NCBI GenBank assembly: GCA_028023455.1
Contig: JAQFVV010012400.1
Location: 11,721,748-11,785,747 of the forward strand
Reading direction: 5' to 3'
DNA length: 64,000 bases
From: Epiperipatus broadwayi
Taxonomy: Eukaryota > Onychophora > Udeonychophora > Euonychophora > Peripatidae
A program made the position numbers and the translations under genes. Below the pieces are notes generated by a model that did not search any database, was not told where the DNA came from, and saw only the letters and a program-made list of their open reading frames with translations. Of this stretch, positions 46,301 to 59,639 are shown in pieces; positions within the stretch are counted from its first letter, which is position 1, and each line of letters opens with the position of its first letter.

Positions 46301-48484
46301 TAATAACCAAATCTAAATAAGAAAAATTATAATTCTAAGATATTATGGATGTTCCGTGAGTATTTGATATCTGAATGCACATTTTTTGTACTTTTCTTGC
46401 ATAAAAATTTTGAAAGTCCAAAAATATAGTTCTGGGTAATGACACATTTTGTTCCACTGCTTTTAAAGGAGTATTAAGATTAGAATAAAAAACAAAAACT
46501 CATTTTAATTAAAGAATACTTTTTAATCATAATTCAAAAAAAAAAAAAAACTGCATTCGTAATGTGCTTTTTACAGTGTTTTATTTAACTTCTTTATAAT
46601 AGTTTCGCTGTCTGGCAGGCTTTTCAGATCTAAAAAAATAATTGTATGACATTATTTCTTTACATAACTATATAATAATTTCATTTTATATATATCTACA
46701 TATGTACACATAAATTTATTATTATTCTATTATGTAATAATTAATAAATTTTACTAGTACAGTGTTTAGATTGTAATAAAAACCAATATATTGTAACGGT
46801 ATACATATGCCATTACATGATTTTAAATTTACAATAAAGTGGGGAAAAGATAGTAAATAAAATTGATGTATTAAATACGGAAGGGAAAAAATTATTTAAA
46901 CGAATATATACAATCACACAGATGGAAAACTTAAAAAAAAAATTACTTAAAAGTAAAGATAAAGATCTAAAAATAAAGTTTGACATTTTTGTTTAAGAAT
47001 AATGAAAAAGAAAAATGTTAATTAGTTTCAATTTAAAAGTCACGTTTAAATCATAAGATGGAAATGATTGATCCGGAGAATTAATGATAAGAGTGGCCAG
47101 AAATTATAAAAGATGAAAAAATTGAATTTAATGGATTGATTTGACTATTAATCTATGAATTACAGCTATCTATATTGCGAACTCCACGATGTAGGAGTTT
47201 CGCAAGAGATTTATTTTTCCTTCATTTGCGTCAGCCAATATGGTCTGCCCGACAACAGTTCTTGCAAGAATGGCATGTAGCAATTGTGTCTCCAAATAAA
47301 ATTATAAGCAAATAATATAAGCAGCGAGGAATTCCATAAACCGGATGAAGCCTAGAGAATTCATCAAGACCAGATGGGAAGTATGAACTTTTAACAATTG
47401 AACTTTTTAAATATATCTCATCAATAAGTATTTAATTCGTAAGAAAAAATAACTAATAAGTGAACTCTTATCTGACCAACAATAAGACTTTAAAGCCGTT
47501 AATAATCTTTATTTATGTATTAAGTTTGCTAATCAATCATTTTTCTTTTTATTTATTTTTTTACTTTTGGTTTTGTTATTTTGTTTGTTAATTAAATTAT
47601 TAATTTTAAAGTTGGGTGTAGATGGTTGCATAGAATTGTTAAGTTTGGTCATGTAGGGTTAATTTCAGACTATCTGTTTCATAGTTGAATCTAGGCTGGT
47701 GGAGGAATGTACGGCATTTTTATCAATGTAATATGAAGCGCGTTAACATACAGGGCACCTATCCCAAATGAATGCATCGCCCAGAGGAGTAGCCATTGCA
47801 TTGCAATGGACGTGGATGTACTTTCTATGCCATTGATCTCCTTACGCTTTATGGATTGGGACTATAAGTCGGCGAGGACCACTCTGTCCATATGGAGCAT
47901 TTAGTTTTTTCTATTTATATATATATATGATCCTTTCACCAGACAGATGCACATTCCTGTACTGGTAGAAGATCATTCTTTTAAATAATATACTACAGAC
48001 GCACATGCCTATTAGCATAGTTTTATGCTAACATCTTCATGTTGCATTGGTTACATCAGGAAGCTAGCTGTTCAGCTACAAACTTTTACGTGGGATTAAA
48101 TGTTTTGAAAGTTTTAATTGCGTGCTCTATGTAGTCTCTCTATGCTTAGCATTATAAAATATTAAATTGTATTAAGCTTAGAATGTCCATCTGTGCAAGT
48201 TTAAAATAATGTTAAATTAATCAAATCCTCAAATTTGTTTTCTATATGTAGATAATAAATATTTGTTATTAAAACTGGCAATAATTTATTTTATTATTTT
48301 TTATTAAATTAGAGAATTTAAAGCTTAAGTGATAAATCTCAGCTGCTCCTTGAGCTAGTGGCAAGGGCTAATGGTCCATAAAAGGTGAATCTTATCAATA
48401 CATATCTGCCTACTATATAAATTTTCTAGGTTCTAATAGCCTAGTGGCGCCCTGTACGACAGAATAAGACCATCCACCCGACCG
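43391..48484. other. A+T-rich region, probably intronic, with one unexplained open frame
   Basis: The 96-codon frame at 45753-46043 is described separately. Less A+T-rich patches at 47160-47400 and 47690-47920 hold no recognisable protein. The first contains a short hairpin (TTGCGAACTCC at 47176-47186 against GGAGTTTCGCAA at 47194-47205). Nothing else is supported. Confidence 0.4.
45753..46043 (+). CDS. Unidentified open reading frame, possibly an exon or an old element
   Basis: 96 codons, long for this composition. TTTCTATTTCAG at 45762-45773 would be a good 3' splice site, after which the frame reads NILIQVF, then YKDPYEQKMLIILCDN and further on QYAWIQPIDLFVLSKRL before a stop. It is rich in Ile, Phe, Val and Tyr. 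No domain is recognised and it has no nearby partner. It may be a chance frame. Confidence 0.2.
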   Translation: MFFFLFQNILIQVFICIVSYKDPYEQKMLIILCDNVDDRSISFMSTFVAIFREKCYRYNLFITIFDSMYAKQCVVVIICQYAWIQPIDLFVLSKRL

Positions 48485-51400
48485 TTATTATATATATATA
48501 AACATTACATATATTTATGTATCCTCGTATATTATTTTGTTTTGTATTATTAAATTCATCTATTACTTTAATATGATATTTCAATTGAATTGTTTTTATT
48601 TTCTATAATATTTTAAATTTAAAAATAATTATAAAATTATGTACTGTAAATATTTTTTAATATTACTATATTTTTACTTTCAATTCACAAACACTCTTTT
48701 TTTTTTGCTTTAAAGGCTTATTTTAAACTTTTTCTATACCCTTTTTCTGAATTTTTTTAAAAAATTTTTTTTATTCTTAGGTTTATTTTATTAGAAATTC
48801 AATAAGAATTTTTTATATCTACTTAATTATTATCACCAAAAATATATTTTTTTTTACTATATACATATTTATATTCTTTTTCATAGCTATATATACACAT
48901 ACATGCATAGAGTTTCTTATATTTTTTGTTTATTTTTATAAAAATGTCTTTTAAATTCATTTTCATTAAATATATATTCTGTGTTGTAATATTGCTTAAA
49001 TCTTATTATTGAATTTTTTATATCTTCTGTGTGCACATATAATTTTTAGATTTTCTTCTTAATATTTTTTACATTTTATTTCATAAATACTACTTAAAAC
49101 TTCTTTATTTTTATTCTTATTCAAATATTTATTATTCAGTACATTTATGTTATGTTTTTTTATTAACTATTTTTATTGTTTCATTGGTTTTCATTATTTT
49201 TATTATTAAATTTGTTATATTGTTTATTTTTATATCTAAGTATTTCAATTTTTGATTTTTAATTTTGTTACTTTTTTTTTACTATTTTTTTAATTATCAT
49301 TTTCTGTTATGTTAATTGGATAATTGTAATTTTTATATTTTAATTTTTCAATCTTTTCTTTATCAATATTTTTATTCAAACAGTTATTAATTGTCCTATA
49401 TACTTTTGTTTTTAAACTATTTATTTAGAACAATTTTTGTTTTTAGATTGAAATCTTTATAAAGAAGAGATTGATGAAATAAAAGAATTTAAAATTAGAA
49501 AACTTAATAGAGAGAAAAAATATAATTAAATTAAAAATAAAAATTTTAAATACAATGACATAAAAACAATGGTGCTGATATAATACGCTCTCGATGCCAT
49601 TTTGAATTTTAATACACCTCCAAAAACACTTTTGACACATACAAACGATAAATGACATCAACTAGAAGACGTAGTTTCAAAAAATGGCGGGGAAAAAAAT
49701 TAATCTAAAAAATGGCAGAAAAAATAAATTAACCTATGTAATGAACTTAACTAGATAGTGTATAATACACTCGATATATGGTGGGGAAAAAAAAACAACT
49801 TAAAAAATAGTATACTGTGCAGGAAAAAAAAAATGTATGTTAAGGCAAAACATTCATATGAATTGCACTACATTTTTAAAAAAAACTCCTGACTTTCAAC
49901 AGTAAAAAAAAAAAAAATTTCACTGATAATTTGAAAAATCAAAAACGCTATTTATTCGGCGATAATTAGAAAAATGATAAATGCTATTTTCAAAAGCCTA
50001 TGAAATAAATCAAAAGGCTATTTACGTTATCTAGTTTGAACAAATGAAACTTCTGTCTTTCAACAGTATTTTGTAGAGTATAAAAAATTAAAAAGCTAAT
50101 ATTTAAAAACTATAATACTTAATCTCAAAAAAATTAACGTGTGTTAAGGCAAAATATTCACATGAATTGCACTACATTTAAAAAAAAAAAAAATTTCACC
50201 TGTGACCAATATACATATATAATGAAATGTTTACGCAACTTTTATCAGTTTCTACATTTTAAAATAGTTTTTATTAAAAGAAATCACACCACACACACCT
50301 GTTTAAAATTGTGTGTAGGTTAAATGTTAATTTTAAAAATAAAAAATGGCAAGGAAAATGAATTGCACTTTATTTAAAAAAAAAAAACTCCTTGACTTTC
50401 AACACTATTTCATGGAGTATCAACAAATAAAAAACCTAATTAACCTACTTTTCGAAAATATATAAATAATATATTACTAAATTTCATCAATATTTAAAAA
50501 GTAAAAGACTTTCAACAGTAGTTTTGGGTAGGTTTTGGAAAAACAAAAAAAAAATCAGGAATAATCTGATATAGTATGCAGGAAAAAAAAAATTAATAGC
50601 AATCTAGTTAAATATATTGAATCTGTATATATTTCTTTATAATGAAACTAGGGAGAAGAAAGCGTATTTCAGCCATTATATATTTACAAATATGCCTTGT
50701 GGAATCATCCCTGGCCATTATCTAACTAAGAGATGTAATAATAACTCATAACAATGAGCACGTAGCAATATATTGTTATCTCTTAAAATAGATTTCAAAG
50801 CAGCGATTTCTATCAGCTAAAAAGCAATTAGAACATTGCACCGGAAAGCTTCTAATTGTTTCTTCCAAAAATTTATTAAGTTAATTATTCTCAGCTTTGA
50901 AATTATGGCATATCATAACATGAAATTACAAATGAAATAAAATAATTGAATAGAAAATAGGTATGGCTGCAGGGTATAGAAAGGTTAAAATAATAATTGA
51001 TTACAGTTACAGAAAGAATTGTTAAAGTTACATTTATAGGCAAAATTATTATAGTTATCATTTAGAGATTTTATTTTAACAAGAATTTTACGTAATTGAG
51101 AATTTATAATTTAACAAGTATTTATTATAGCTAGCTTCATTTAAATATAAGTTTTTAAAATAGATTTATAGAACTCTGGGGTGAAGAAATATTACCAATT
51201 TTCTTCCAGGTTTTTGTCCAGGATTTGGAATAGGCACTGGCACTTCTCTGGATGGGTTTCTCATCTGCGATGTCCTTTTTTGGTGGAGGTGGTGGTTAAA
51301 CTTCTGCATCCTGGCAATGATAATGATTACCATTGTAGTGTGCAGGATAGGCTTAAGTTCACCTTTCTTCCATAGGAAGACAGCAAATTTGGGCCTTCCT

Positions 51401-54400
51401 TGCCACTCATATCAAAATTCTGACTGGCGTATATTCATGTGGCAACTTGCTGAATTATATATATAGTAGATCTTTCCATTAGTGACGAAATATGGGTTTT
51501 ATTTATTAAATTTTACCCCTCTTGCATTTGCTTACAAGCTAGGTTTGTAGCATAAAAATACATTAGCTTGTTTACAACTCTTCTTTAAAATTATAAAATG
51601 TAACTTTCTATTATTCAATTTTGTAACTTAGCATTTTCATCTTAGTAAAACAAATGTGATCCCCAAGTGAATAGAAAATAATGATACGCGATCATTTTTG
51701 CTTTCACTAAGATGTAACTTAAAATTTGTTATTTTTAAAATTAACATTTAACCTACACGCAGTTTTAAACAGGTGCATGTGGCATGATTTCTTTTAATAA
51801 GAACTAATTTAAAATTTAGAAACTGATAAACAGTTGCGTAAACATTTTGTTATATATGTATATTGGTCAGAGGTAAAATTTTGCATATATATGCGATTCT
51901 TAGAAAAATAATGAATTAAATTGGTACACATAAATTTATAATAAATTAAAGATTTAAAAATATAATGCCACTGTAACATAATTAAATCTATTACACGTCA
52001 CAGCTTGTACTCATGTATATATGTGTGCCGATACATATATAAGGATGGAGAAGTTCAATCACGATCTGTGCCAAGGAAGGACATTGCAGACAAGCAACCC
52101 ATCCAGAGAAATGCTAGTGTCTACTCCAAATGCCAGACAACTCAGCCTGGAAGAAAATTGGTAGTATTTCTTCACCGCAGAGCTTTATAAGTCTATTTTA
52201 AAAACTTATAATATTTAAATAAAGCTAGCTATAATGAATGTTTGTTAATTTATAAATTCTCAATTACTTAAAATTCTTGTTAAAATAAAATTTCTAAATA
52301 ATAATTGTAATAGTCTTGCCTATAAATGTAATTTGAGTAATTTTTCCTGTAACTGTAATCAGTTATTATTTTAACCTTTCTATAATCTGCTGCCATACCT
52401 ATTTTCTATTCTAATTATTTTATTTCATTTCTAAATTCATATGTTATGATATACCATAATTTCAAAGCAGAGAATAATTAACTTAATAAATTTTTGGGAG
52501 AGACAATTAGCTCTCTGGCTTAATGTTCTCATTATTTTTTAGCTGATAGAAATTGCTGCTTTGAAATCTATTCTAAGAGATAACAATAGACGCTACATGC
52601 TCATTATTATCTATATTTAATTACTTAATAAGTATTAATCTGTCATTAAGGTTTGCGAATTATTATTTCTCTTAGTTAAATAACAGCCAGGTATGATCCC
52701 ACAAGGCATATTTGTAAATGTATAATGCCTGAAATATGCTTTCTCCTGCCTAATTTCATTATAAAGAAATATATAGAGTCAATATATTTGACTAGTTCTT
52801 CCCGCGTACATCGGACTTTTCCAATTTTTTTGTTTTTCCAAAACTACTGTTGAAAGTCTTTTATTTTTTAAATATTGATGAAATTTAGTAGCATATTTTT
52901 AATATATTTTTAAAAAGTAGATTAATTAGGTCTTTATTTGTTGATACTCCATGAAATAGAGTTGAAAGTCAGAGGGTTTTTTTTTTTTTAAATGTAGCGC
53001 AATTCATTTTCCCACCACTTTTTATTTTTAAAATTAACATTTAACCTACACGCAATTTTAAACAGGTGCATGTGGCATGATTTCTTTTAATAAGAACTGT
53101 TTTAAAATTTAGAAACTGATAAATAGTTACGTATGTTGGTCACAGTGAAATTTTTTTAAAAAAAAATGTATAATTCATGTAAATACTTTGCCTTAACATA
53201 TGTTAATTTTTTTGAGATTTAGAATTATAGTTTTCAAATATTAGTTTTTTAATTTTTTGTACTCGACAAAATACTGTTGAAAGGCAGGAGTTTCATTTAT
53301 TAAAACTAGATAATGTAAATAGCCTTTTGATTTATTTCATAGGCTTTTGAAAATAGCATTTATGATTTTTCTAATTATCGCCAAATAAATAGCATTTTTG
53401 ATTTTTCTAATTATCACTGAAAATTGTTTTTTTTTTTTTTTAGTGTTGAATGTCAGTTGTTTTTTTTTTAAAAATGTAGTGCAATTCATGTGAATACTTT
53501 GCCTGTACTATATCATTTTTTTCCCCTCCGCCATATTTTAGGTTAATTTATTTTTCGTGTCATTTTTTAGGTTAATTTTTTTCCCGCCATTTTTTGAAAC
53601 TACATGCTTCTAGTCGATGTCATTTATCGCTTGTATGTATCAGCTGTGTTTTTGGGGGTGTTTTAAAATTCAAAATGGTGTTGAGAATGTACTATATCAG
53701 CACCAAAACAATTTATATAAAAATAACAGAAGTAAAATTATTAATAAAATAAATAAAAATAGTTAATAAAATAAAACTAAAGAAAATGTAGATAATTTTT
53801 TTTTTTATAGAATAAATGTAAAAAATATAAACATGAAAATATAACAAAAACATTCATGGGAAAAACAAAAAATTCAATTATAACAATATTTAAACAACAT
53901 GAAAATGATAAAATTTTAATCATAATATGCACAAAAATACATGACATATATTTAATGAAAATGATATTAAATTATATTTTTTATTAAAAGTAAAACAGAA
54001 AGAAATTAAAAAATGCTCTGTAAAAAAGATTATGATTAATTAATAATAAATAATATGTGTGTATATATGCATATATGAAAATGAATAGGAATTGATATAT
54101 GTTAAATTTATATTTTTTGGTGTTGTAATTATAAAATAGTTATAAACTATAAAAAAAATTTGAGTTTCTATTAAAGAAAATTTAATAATAAAGTTTTTTA
54201 AAAAAGTTCTGTAATCTGTAGAAGGAATAATTAAAATAGGTTTTAGAAAAAAATAATGAGTTTTGTAAATTGAAAGATAAATCATTGACAAGTATTGAAA
54301 ATTTAGAATTCTGAAATCATTTTTAAATTTAAAATGATATTATAGAGAATAAAAACAACTAATGTGAGCGAAAATTTGTTTATAAAATGTACGATTTTGT

Positions 54401-54465
54401 TGTAATAATATTATAAATTATAATGTATGTAAAACTACACAATGTTTATATATATTGGTTTATAT
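48485..54465. repeat. Very large imperfect inverted repeat (about 6 kb), unknown class
   Basis: The two halves are reverse complements over most of their length. 48490-48700 matches the complement of 54280-54460, and 48820-48920 that of 54030-54130. 49563-49700 (with AAAAAATGGCGGGG) matches the complement of 53580-53712, and 50640-50810 that of 52550-52745. 51175-51280 (ATTTCTTCACC inverse, TTTTCTTCCAGG) matches the complement of 52085-52190. Arms are about 2.9 and 2.5 kb with indels. The central part, about 51345-51985, is not mirrored across the axis, although 51730-51890 is an extra copy of an arm segment. No long coding frame or recognisable domain occurs. The outer ends are A+T-rich and I see no clear target duplication. 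Confidence 0.87.
51730..51890 (+). repeat. Third copy of an arm segment in the spacer of the large inverted repeat
   Basis: AACATTTAACCTACACGCAG, CAGGTGCATGTGGCATGATT and TTAGAAACTGATAAACAG closely match 53025-53165 in the right arm in direct orientation, and 50180-50340 in the left arm inverted. The segment is therefore present three times within 3 kb. Confidence 0.85.
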
Positions 54466-55057
54466 AATAACTTTTGCATATATATTGTAACCTGTCCTTT
54501 TCCCGATGTGTCTTTTATACATGTAAAATATTTAATTATTACACTTTCTAATTTGTCTTTCTTGTTTTAAGAGTAGGCCATAATATGGCTAGATACTTGA
54601 GCATCAAAAACCTTTCTTTCTACTACAACCTGTCTACTCTGGATCTCTACGTTTCTTACTTTACACTTTGAATCTATCTACCGCCTAGCTCTAACATTAA
54701 AATATAAATCATATAAAATATTATTTCATGAAACTCAACAATTGATTATAATTATTTATGAAATAATTCCTAAGGTAGATTTACAAAGACAGTTACAAGA
54801 GAGTGGTTTTAAATAATAAAAAAAAGAAAATATATATCTTTCCATGACATCTTGAATTAATCACATCAAATTAATAAAATCTATTATAATCTCATCTTTT
54901 ATAATGACTACTACTACCTTATGCATATCTCAAGGTTCTTATTTATTCTCATATGATAACATCATAATAATTCCTCTATTTAAGATAATTGAATAAGAGG
55001 GATTTTACTAAGATCCAACTACCTTAATCATAACCACATCTAACCCTATAATATATA
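54466..55057. other. A+T-rich intergenic or intronic sequence
   Basis: Nothing is recognised. It ends in an AT tract with the TA at 55056-55057 that serves as target of the next element. Confidence 0.5.
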
Positions 55058-56175
55058 CACCTGGGTCTCGTTTTACGCGATAGATAGGTTCCTCAGAAAA
55101 TACGCGCAAACGAAATCGCGCAAAAATAGACGTAACTTACCTTGAAAAAGGGGGGATACGGACTGTGATTTTTCAAAACTCGCGTAAAAGCAAAGCACCA
55201 ACGTAAAATTTACTTTAAAATTCGCTCAAAAAAAAAAAATAAGGAAATAAAATATGACTAATAAAAAATTTCAAATTTGAAAAAAATTGATACAAGACAA
55301 ACTTTTTTTAACTATAATATTTAATTTTATTCAAAATAATATATTTTTATGCATAATTTACAGTATAGTAATCTACATTTTTTTTTATACACGTTTTAAT
55401 TATTATCGCCATTTGCTGATAAACAGTTTCATTTGCAAACTGCTAAAAAATATTCTTCACAAGAGGAAATACAATAGCGCCAAGTTCACTCTCACATTGT
55501 GTTAATGTTTTTCTGTTGACAACGTAATTAGTAATTAATCTTTGAGACGATGATTTTATTAATTGTTTATGAACTTAGACTTATGATAATAAAAAGACAT
55601 TTATTCACCACTGCTGGGAAAAATTTAATTAAAACTAACAACTAAAAATTAAATTCTTATTTTTGTCTTTAATTTTTTAATTTTCAATTCTGTTTAAAAA
55701 TCAAATTTCGCAGTAAGTAATTTTTAAATTGTTAATTACAATTAAAAATCAGATTTTAATTTTTAATTGTGCCCACTGCTATTATTGACCTTTTAAAAAT
55801 AAACTTGTAGACACTAAATGATTAATAATTGATTACGTTCTTTTTTAAAAAGCAAAAACAGAATGTGATTTAAAATGCAAAATTAACATGCACAATGTTT
55901 GAACAAATTTACATTATAATCTTGTAAAATTTAATGTGTGTATACATAAAATGTGGAAATCATGATTTACTATTATAAAGCACTGAAAATATTGAAATTA
56001 CTAAGATGAAAGTCGAATTCCAATAATGTGCTATTACTTTCAATATAACGTAAGTGCGCAAAATTTATTATTTAAAGTAATATCACATTATCGGAGTTCG
56101 ACTTCCGGTGAAACATATGAATCGCATAACTTCAAAATCGTGTTAAATAAGTCCGCGTAAAAAGAGACCCAGGTG
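55058..56175. mobile_element. Non-autonomous Tigger/pogo-like (Tc1/mariner superfamily) element, 1.1 kb
   Basis: The left end CACCTGGGTCTCGTTTTACG is mirrored at the right by CGTAAAAAGAGACCCAGGTG, with TA on both sides (55056-55057 and 56176-56177), the Tc1/mariner target. The TIR consensus with TCGTTTTACGCG resembles that of Tigger/pogo elements. No DDE transposase frame is visible; the 72-codon frame at 55287-55505 is low-complexity. The interior contains a nested palindrome at 56010-56104. Confidence 0.85.
56010..56104. repeat. Nested palindrome within the Tigger-like element
   Basis: AAGTCGAATTCCAATAATGT and TATTACTTT at the left are mirrored by AAAGTAATATCACATTAT and GGAGTTCGACTT at the right. 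It is either a subterminal structure or an inserted mini-hairpin. Confidence 0.8.
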
Positions 56176-56177
56176 TA

Positions 56178-58243
56178 TTTTAAGTCATTTCATTAGAATT
56201 AGTATATCTTTTTAACAACAATAATAAATTCCCAATTATAAATCATCATCATATTTTCTAACAATTAATATAATTACAACATATAACTAGCTACTACTTA
56301 TAATATGAACTACTTTTATTATCATAATTAAAATATAATCATTATTCCAAATAACTTTCATTTTAACTTTAGTCAGCTAAATAATCAACTTGCTTGGTTT
56401 TATATACCCTATTAACTTTAATTAGATTGTCTAAAATATTCTCATATCTTTATCTGATACTCTTCTGAATGTATTTGAAATGAACTCAAATATTTTTTCA
56501 TAAGAAATTTCCATGTGACTATAAAGATATAACCATTTTTAAATTAAAACTATAATGCTATTAAATGTTCTCATTCAAGTAATTGTGATTGAATTTAATA
56601 AACAATTAAATCTATCACTTTTGTTCTATATAATATGCTCAATAATTTGTGTATTTGGATATGACAAAGTGGTGAAAATAATTCCAAATTGATGAATAAC
56701 AATAATTATTAACAGAATTTTAAATAGTTGTATAATAACAACAAAATATAACACATATAATTTCTTTTAACATTTATACAATTATATACAATAATGAGAA
56801 GCGCTGATTCCTATCCATTAAACAGTAAAATGTTAAACTTATAGGAATCTATAAATTTCCAAGAATCATTGCAAATAATATTGATATTATTATTATTATT
56901 TAACTATTGGTTCCATATTTTGTGTATATTTCTTATTTAAGATACATATTATTATTATTATTATGAATGCCAAACAACCACATCACATATTGTCAGAATG
57001 TGATTATTTTTATCACCTAAAATCTACGAAGTTAACCCATAATAAAACCAAAGATACAATACTATTTGATCAGCACTCATTCCATTCATTTTTTTTTTGT
57101 TTGTTTTCATTATTGATCCCATTTGTTTTTATTTTCATATAGTGTCACTTTAAGATTAATTACTTAATACAACCTTTGTTTTATATTTACATTTTATTTT
57201 CCATTTAAACAATTTTCCATCACTTAGATAAACCATTATACTCTTTTTATAAATCCACCTATATACCATGCCTACCTTATTTTCTTTATAATTCACATTC
57301 TGTAGATACGAAACTGATGTCTACTGGACTCAAATGCTACAAGTATACAATGGAGGTCTTATTTACCTTTCCAAATAAGGTGTGCTCTCATGTCAAGTAA
57401 TCATTTATTCCTCATGATACTATCTTAATATCCAAGCTTTTTCATTAAACTCATGGATTTGATCACCTTCATCTTATGGAAATTCCTCACATTATAACAT
57501 CCAACTACATACATGAGTATCACTTACATTATCCTCATTATGTTCTTATCAGTTCTTCAGGAAATTACAATTTACCACATTGACCATCCCCTGGATTGAC
57601 AACCTATCTAAATGTAAAAAGGATCCCAGGCATATATCATACAATAACTCAGCACAACTATATAATATTATTATCTTTCCATTAATTATTTTCCTAATTT
57701 CCTGGTGATATACTATAAAACAAAGTGTCAGTATAATTTGACAATAGTCAATATTTATTTATTTTTAACGTGGGATCACAAGTTTATTTATTGTATCATA
57801 TAGTTTATCATCCACCCATTTTTAATCCTTTCAGATTGCTTTTCTTCACCCTTCATTATCATACATTTGGTTATTTTCACTATTATATTACTAGGTTTTT
57901 CAACATTACCTTATACTAATCAACTTACATTTTAAAATATATCATACGTTAATCTTAGCTTGATATGATTTTATAATAAAACTTAGAGCATTATTTTACC
58001 CATTTCACTCGTCTATTTACTTTGCATCTGTAACGTTCTCATTTGGAATATATCTAAAATTATAACTTAAACATTAACATATCAAACAATTCTCAAACAA
58101 CATAATGAAGATTAACTTCATAACAAAACAAAAAAATATAAAGTTAGTAATTATCAAACTCCTATCCAAAGAATAGAAAATTATTATTTAGTTTCTTGTT
58201 TTTTGTTTTTTTTTCTTGGTGATTAATTTATACATATGTAAAG
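56178..58243. other. A+T-rich region, possibly containing an old LINE relic
   Basis: The plus strand at 57200-57960 is C/T-rich like the antisense of the LINE at 39760-43390, but no RT motif is clear. A short ATT microsatellite lies at 56880-56905. No gene is supported. Confidence 0.35.
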
Positions 58244-58413
58244 CTGATAGTTCAGATTTTCTTCCACGTCAGGACTTTGAACGCATTTGTCAATTATCTA
58301 ATAGATTGCCTCTTCAATATTTGAAAAACGATGTTAAATGTTCTTTAACACCATTTAATAATCAGAGATTTCTGTATCCCACTATTATAAATTTACTGGA
58401 ATTAGTAGATTAA
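58244..58413 (+). CDS. Possible terminal coding exon of an unidentified gene
   Basis: About 55 codons ending in TAA at 58411-58413. The product starts ADSSDFLPRQDFERICQ, continues with NRLPLQYLKNDVKCSL, and ends FLYPTIINLLELVD. The composition is unusually protein-like for this region: balanced residues, ordinary codons and a helical C-terminus. The frame has no nearby ATG. A T-rich tract (58196-58216) and AAAG at 58240-58243 could form a 3' splice site. A possible polyadenylation signal AATAAA lies near 58611. I do not recognise the family, and the exact exon start is uncertain (AGs at 58243, 58250 and 58254). It could be a gene on the plus strand nested in or downstream of the V-ATPase intron. 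Confidence 0.4.
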
Positions 58414-59639
58414 TGGATTATGTCAAATATAACTATTCAAGTGTTTTTAAAGTGTTGATCAAAACCATTTAACATAAATAAGTTCGTCTTTTATTTCTGT
58501 GTTTATATTACAGTTTATTGACATCAAGTCTCATAATATATATATTTTCTTTTCTATGGAACAATTTTAACTCCTATGAGTTATTTTGCATTTATTATTA
58601 ACTATTCCCAATAAATATTTATAAGTCAGTTAAATAAAATTATTCCTGTTTACACTACTATAGGAGTATCTTCTTACAAAAATATTGTAGGATCAGTTTT
58701 AATAATGTAAATCAATTTAATTATTATTCCTATTATTTGTCTTCCACATTTCTGTAAGTTATTCTTTAAAGATTTTTATTCTGACTTTATTTTAGTTTTC
58801 TTTATATCATAAAGTTACATTATCTTTTAAATATATAATGAAGTATAGATAACTGAAACTGTTTTCACTTATGTGAAAGATTGTCCAACATCTAACCACA
58901 TCTAACCGCTTGAAATGAATCAATATTATCCTTATATATTTGACTGTTCACCATAATAATACAATCCACTGGCAACTTTTCCTGCATTAGCATTTTTTTT
59001 TAGAATTGTAATTTGATCTCCCAAACTATGACTTTGTTACCTACGAAGAAATTAATTATTTACTGCATGATATAATTATTTATCCAAAGCATATTATCTT
59101 GATTTTTATTAATATAAATTAAATTACACTTATAGCACAAAATTATCTTTATAATCGTCTGAATTTTATCAAATATTTCTGATGACTTAATTACTTACTT
59201 TCATTTGTTTTTTTTTTCTTTCCCTCCTCTTTTTTTATCTTCTGTCTTTTATCCAAAATTCTCACCAATATTACCAAAAAGTTGTCTCATTTACTGAGCA
59301 TTTTAATTTTTAACATAAAAATAATATTTCAAAACTAATTAAATTCAACCTTTTAATTTTAACATAAAATAATGTATTTAGTCAACTTTATAAAAATATT
59401 TTACTAAGCTATTAAAATTATCGATCTTTTATTATTATAATTATTTTAAAAAAATATATATTATTATAAAATTATTTATAGAACTAAAAAAAAAAAACAA
59501 TATCTTTTACAGTCTCTACTAAAATTATCTATCAAGTTATTAGTGCCAGTTATATTTTAAAAATTTAAATTTTGGATGATTAAGTACATCTTATTACGGT
59601 AAATTATTACAGTGAACTATTCAAAAGGTCACAATATAT
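58414..59639. other. A+T-rich region without recognisable genes
   Basis: Only short low-complexity frames are seen. The AATAAA near 58611 might belong to the candidate exon just upstream. Confidence 0.4.

Noticed and set aside
47176-47205. Short hairpin as a small RNA or terminator
   Set aside because: Twelve-base arms with one mismatch and no supporting context; such hairpins are expected by chance in 64 kb.
55610-55790. Separate hAT-type MITE inside the Tigger-like element
   Set aside because: CACTGCTGGG at the left and CCCACTGCT at the right look like mirrored ends, but the match is short and offset, with no target duplication.
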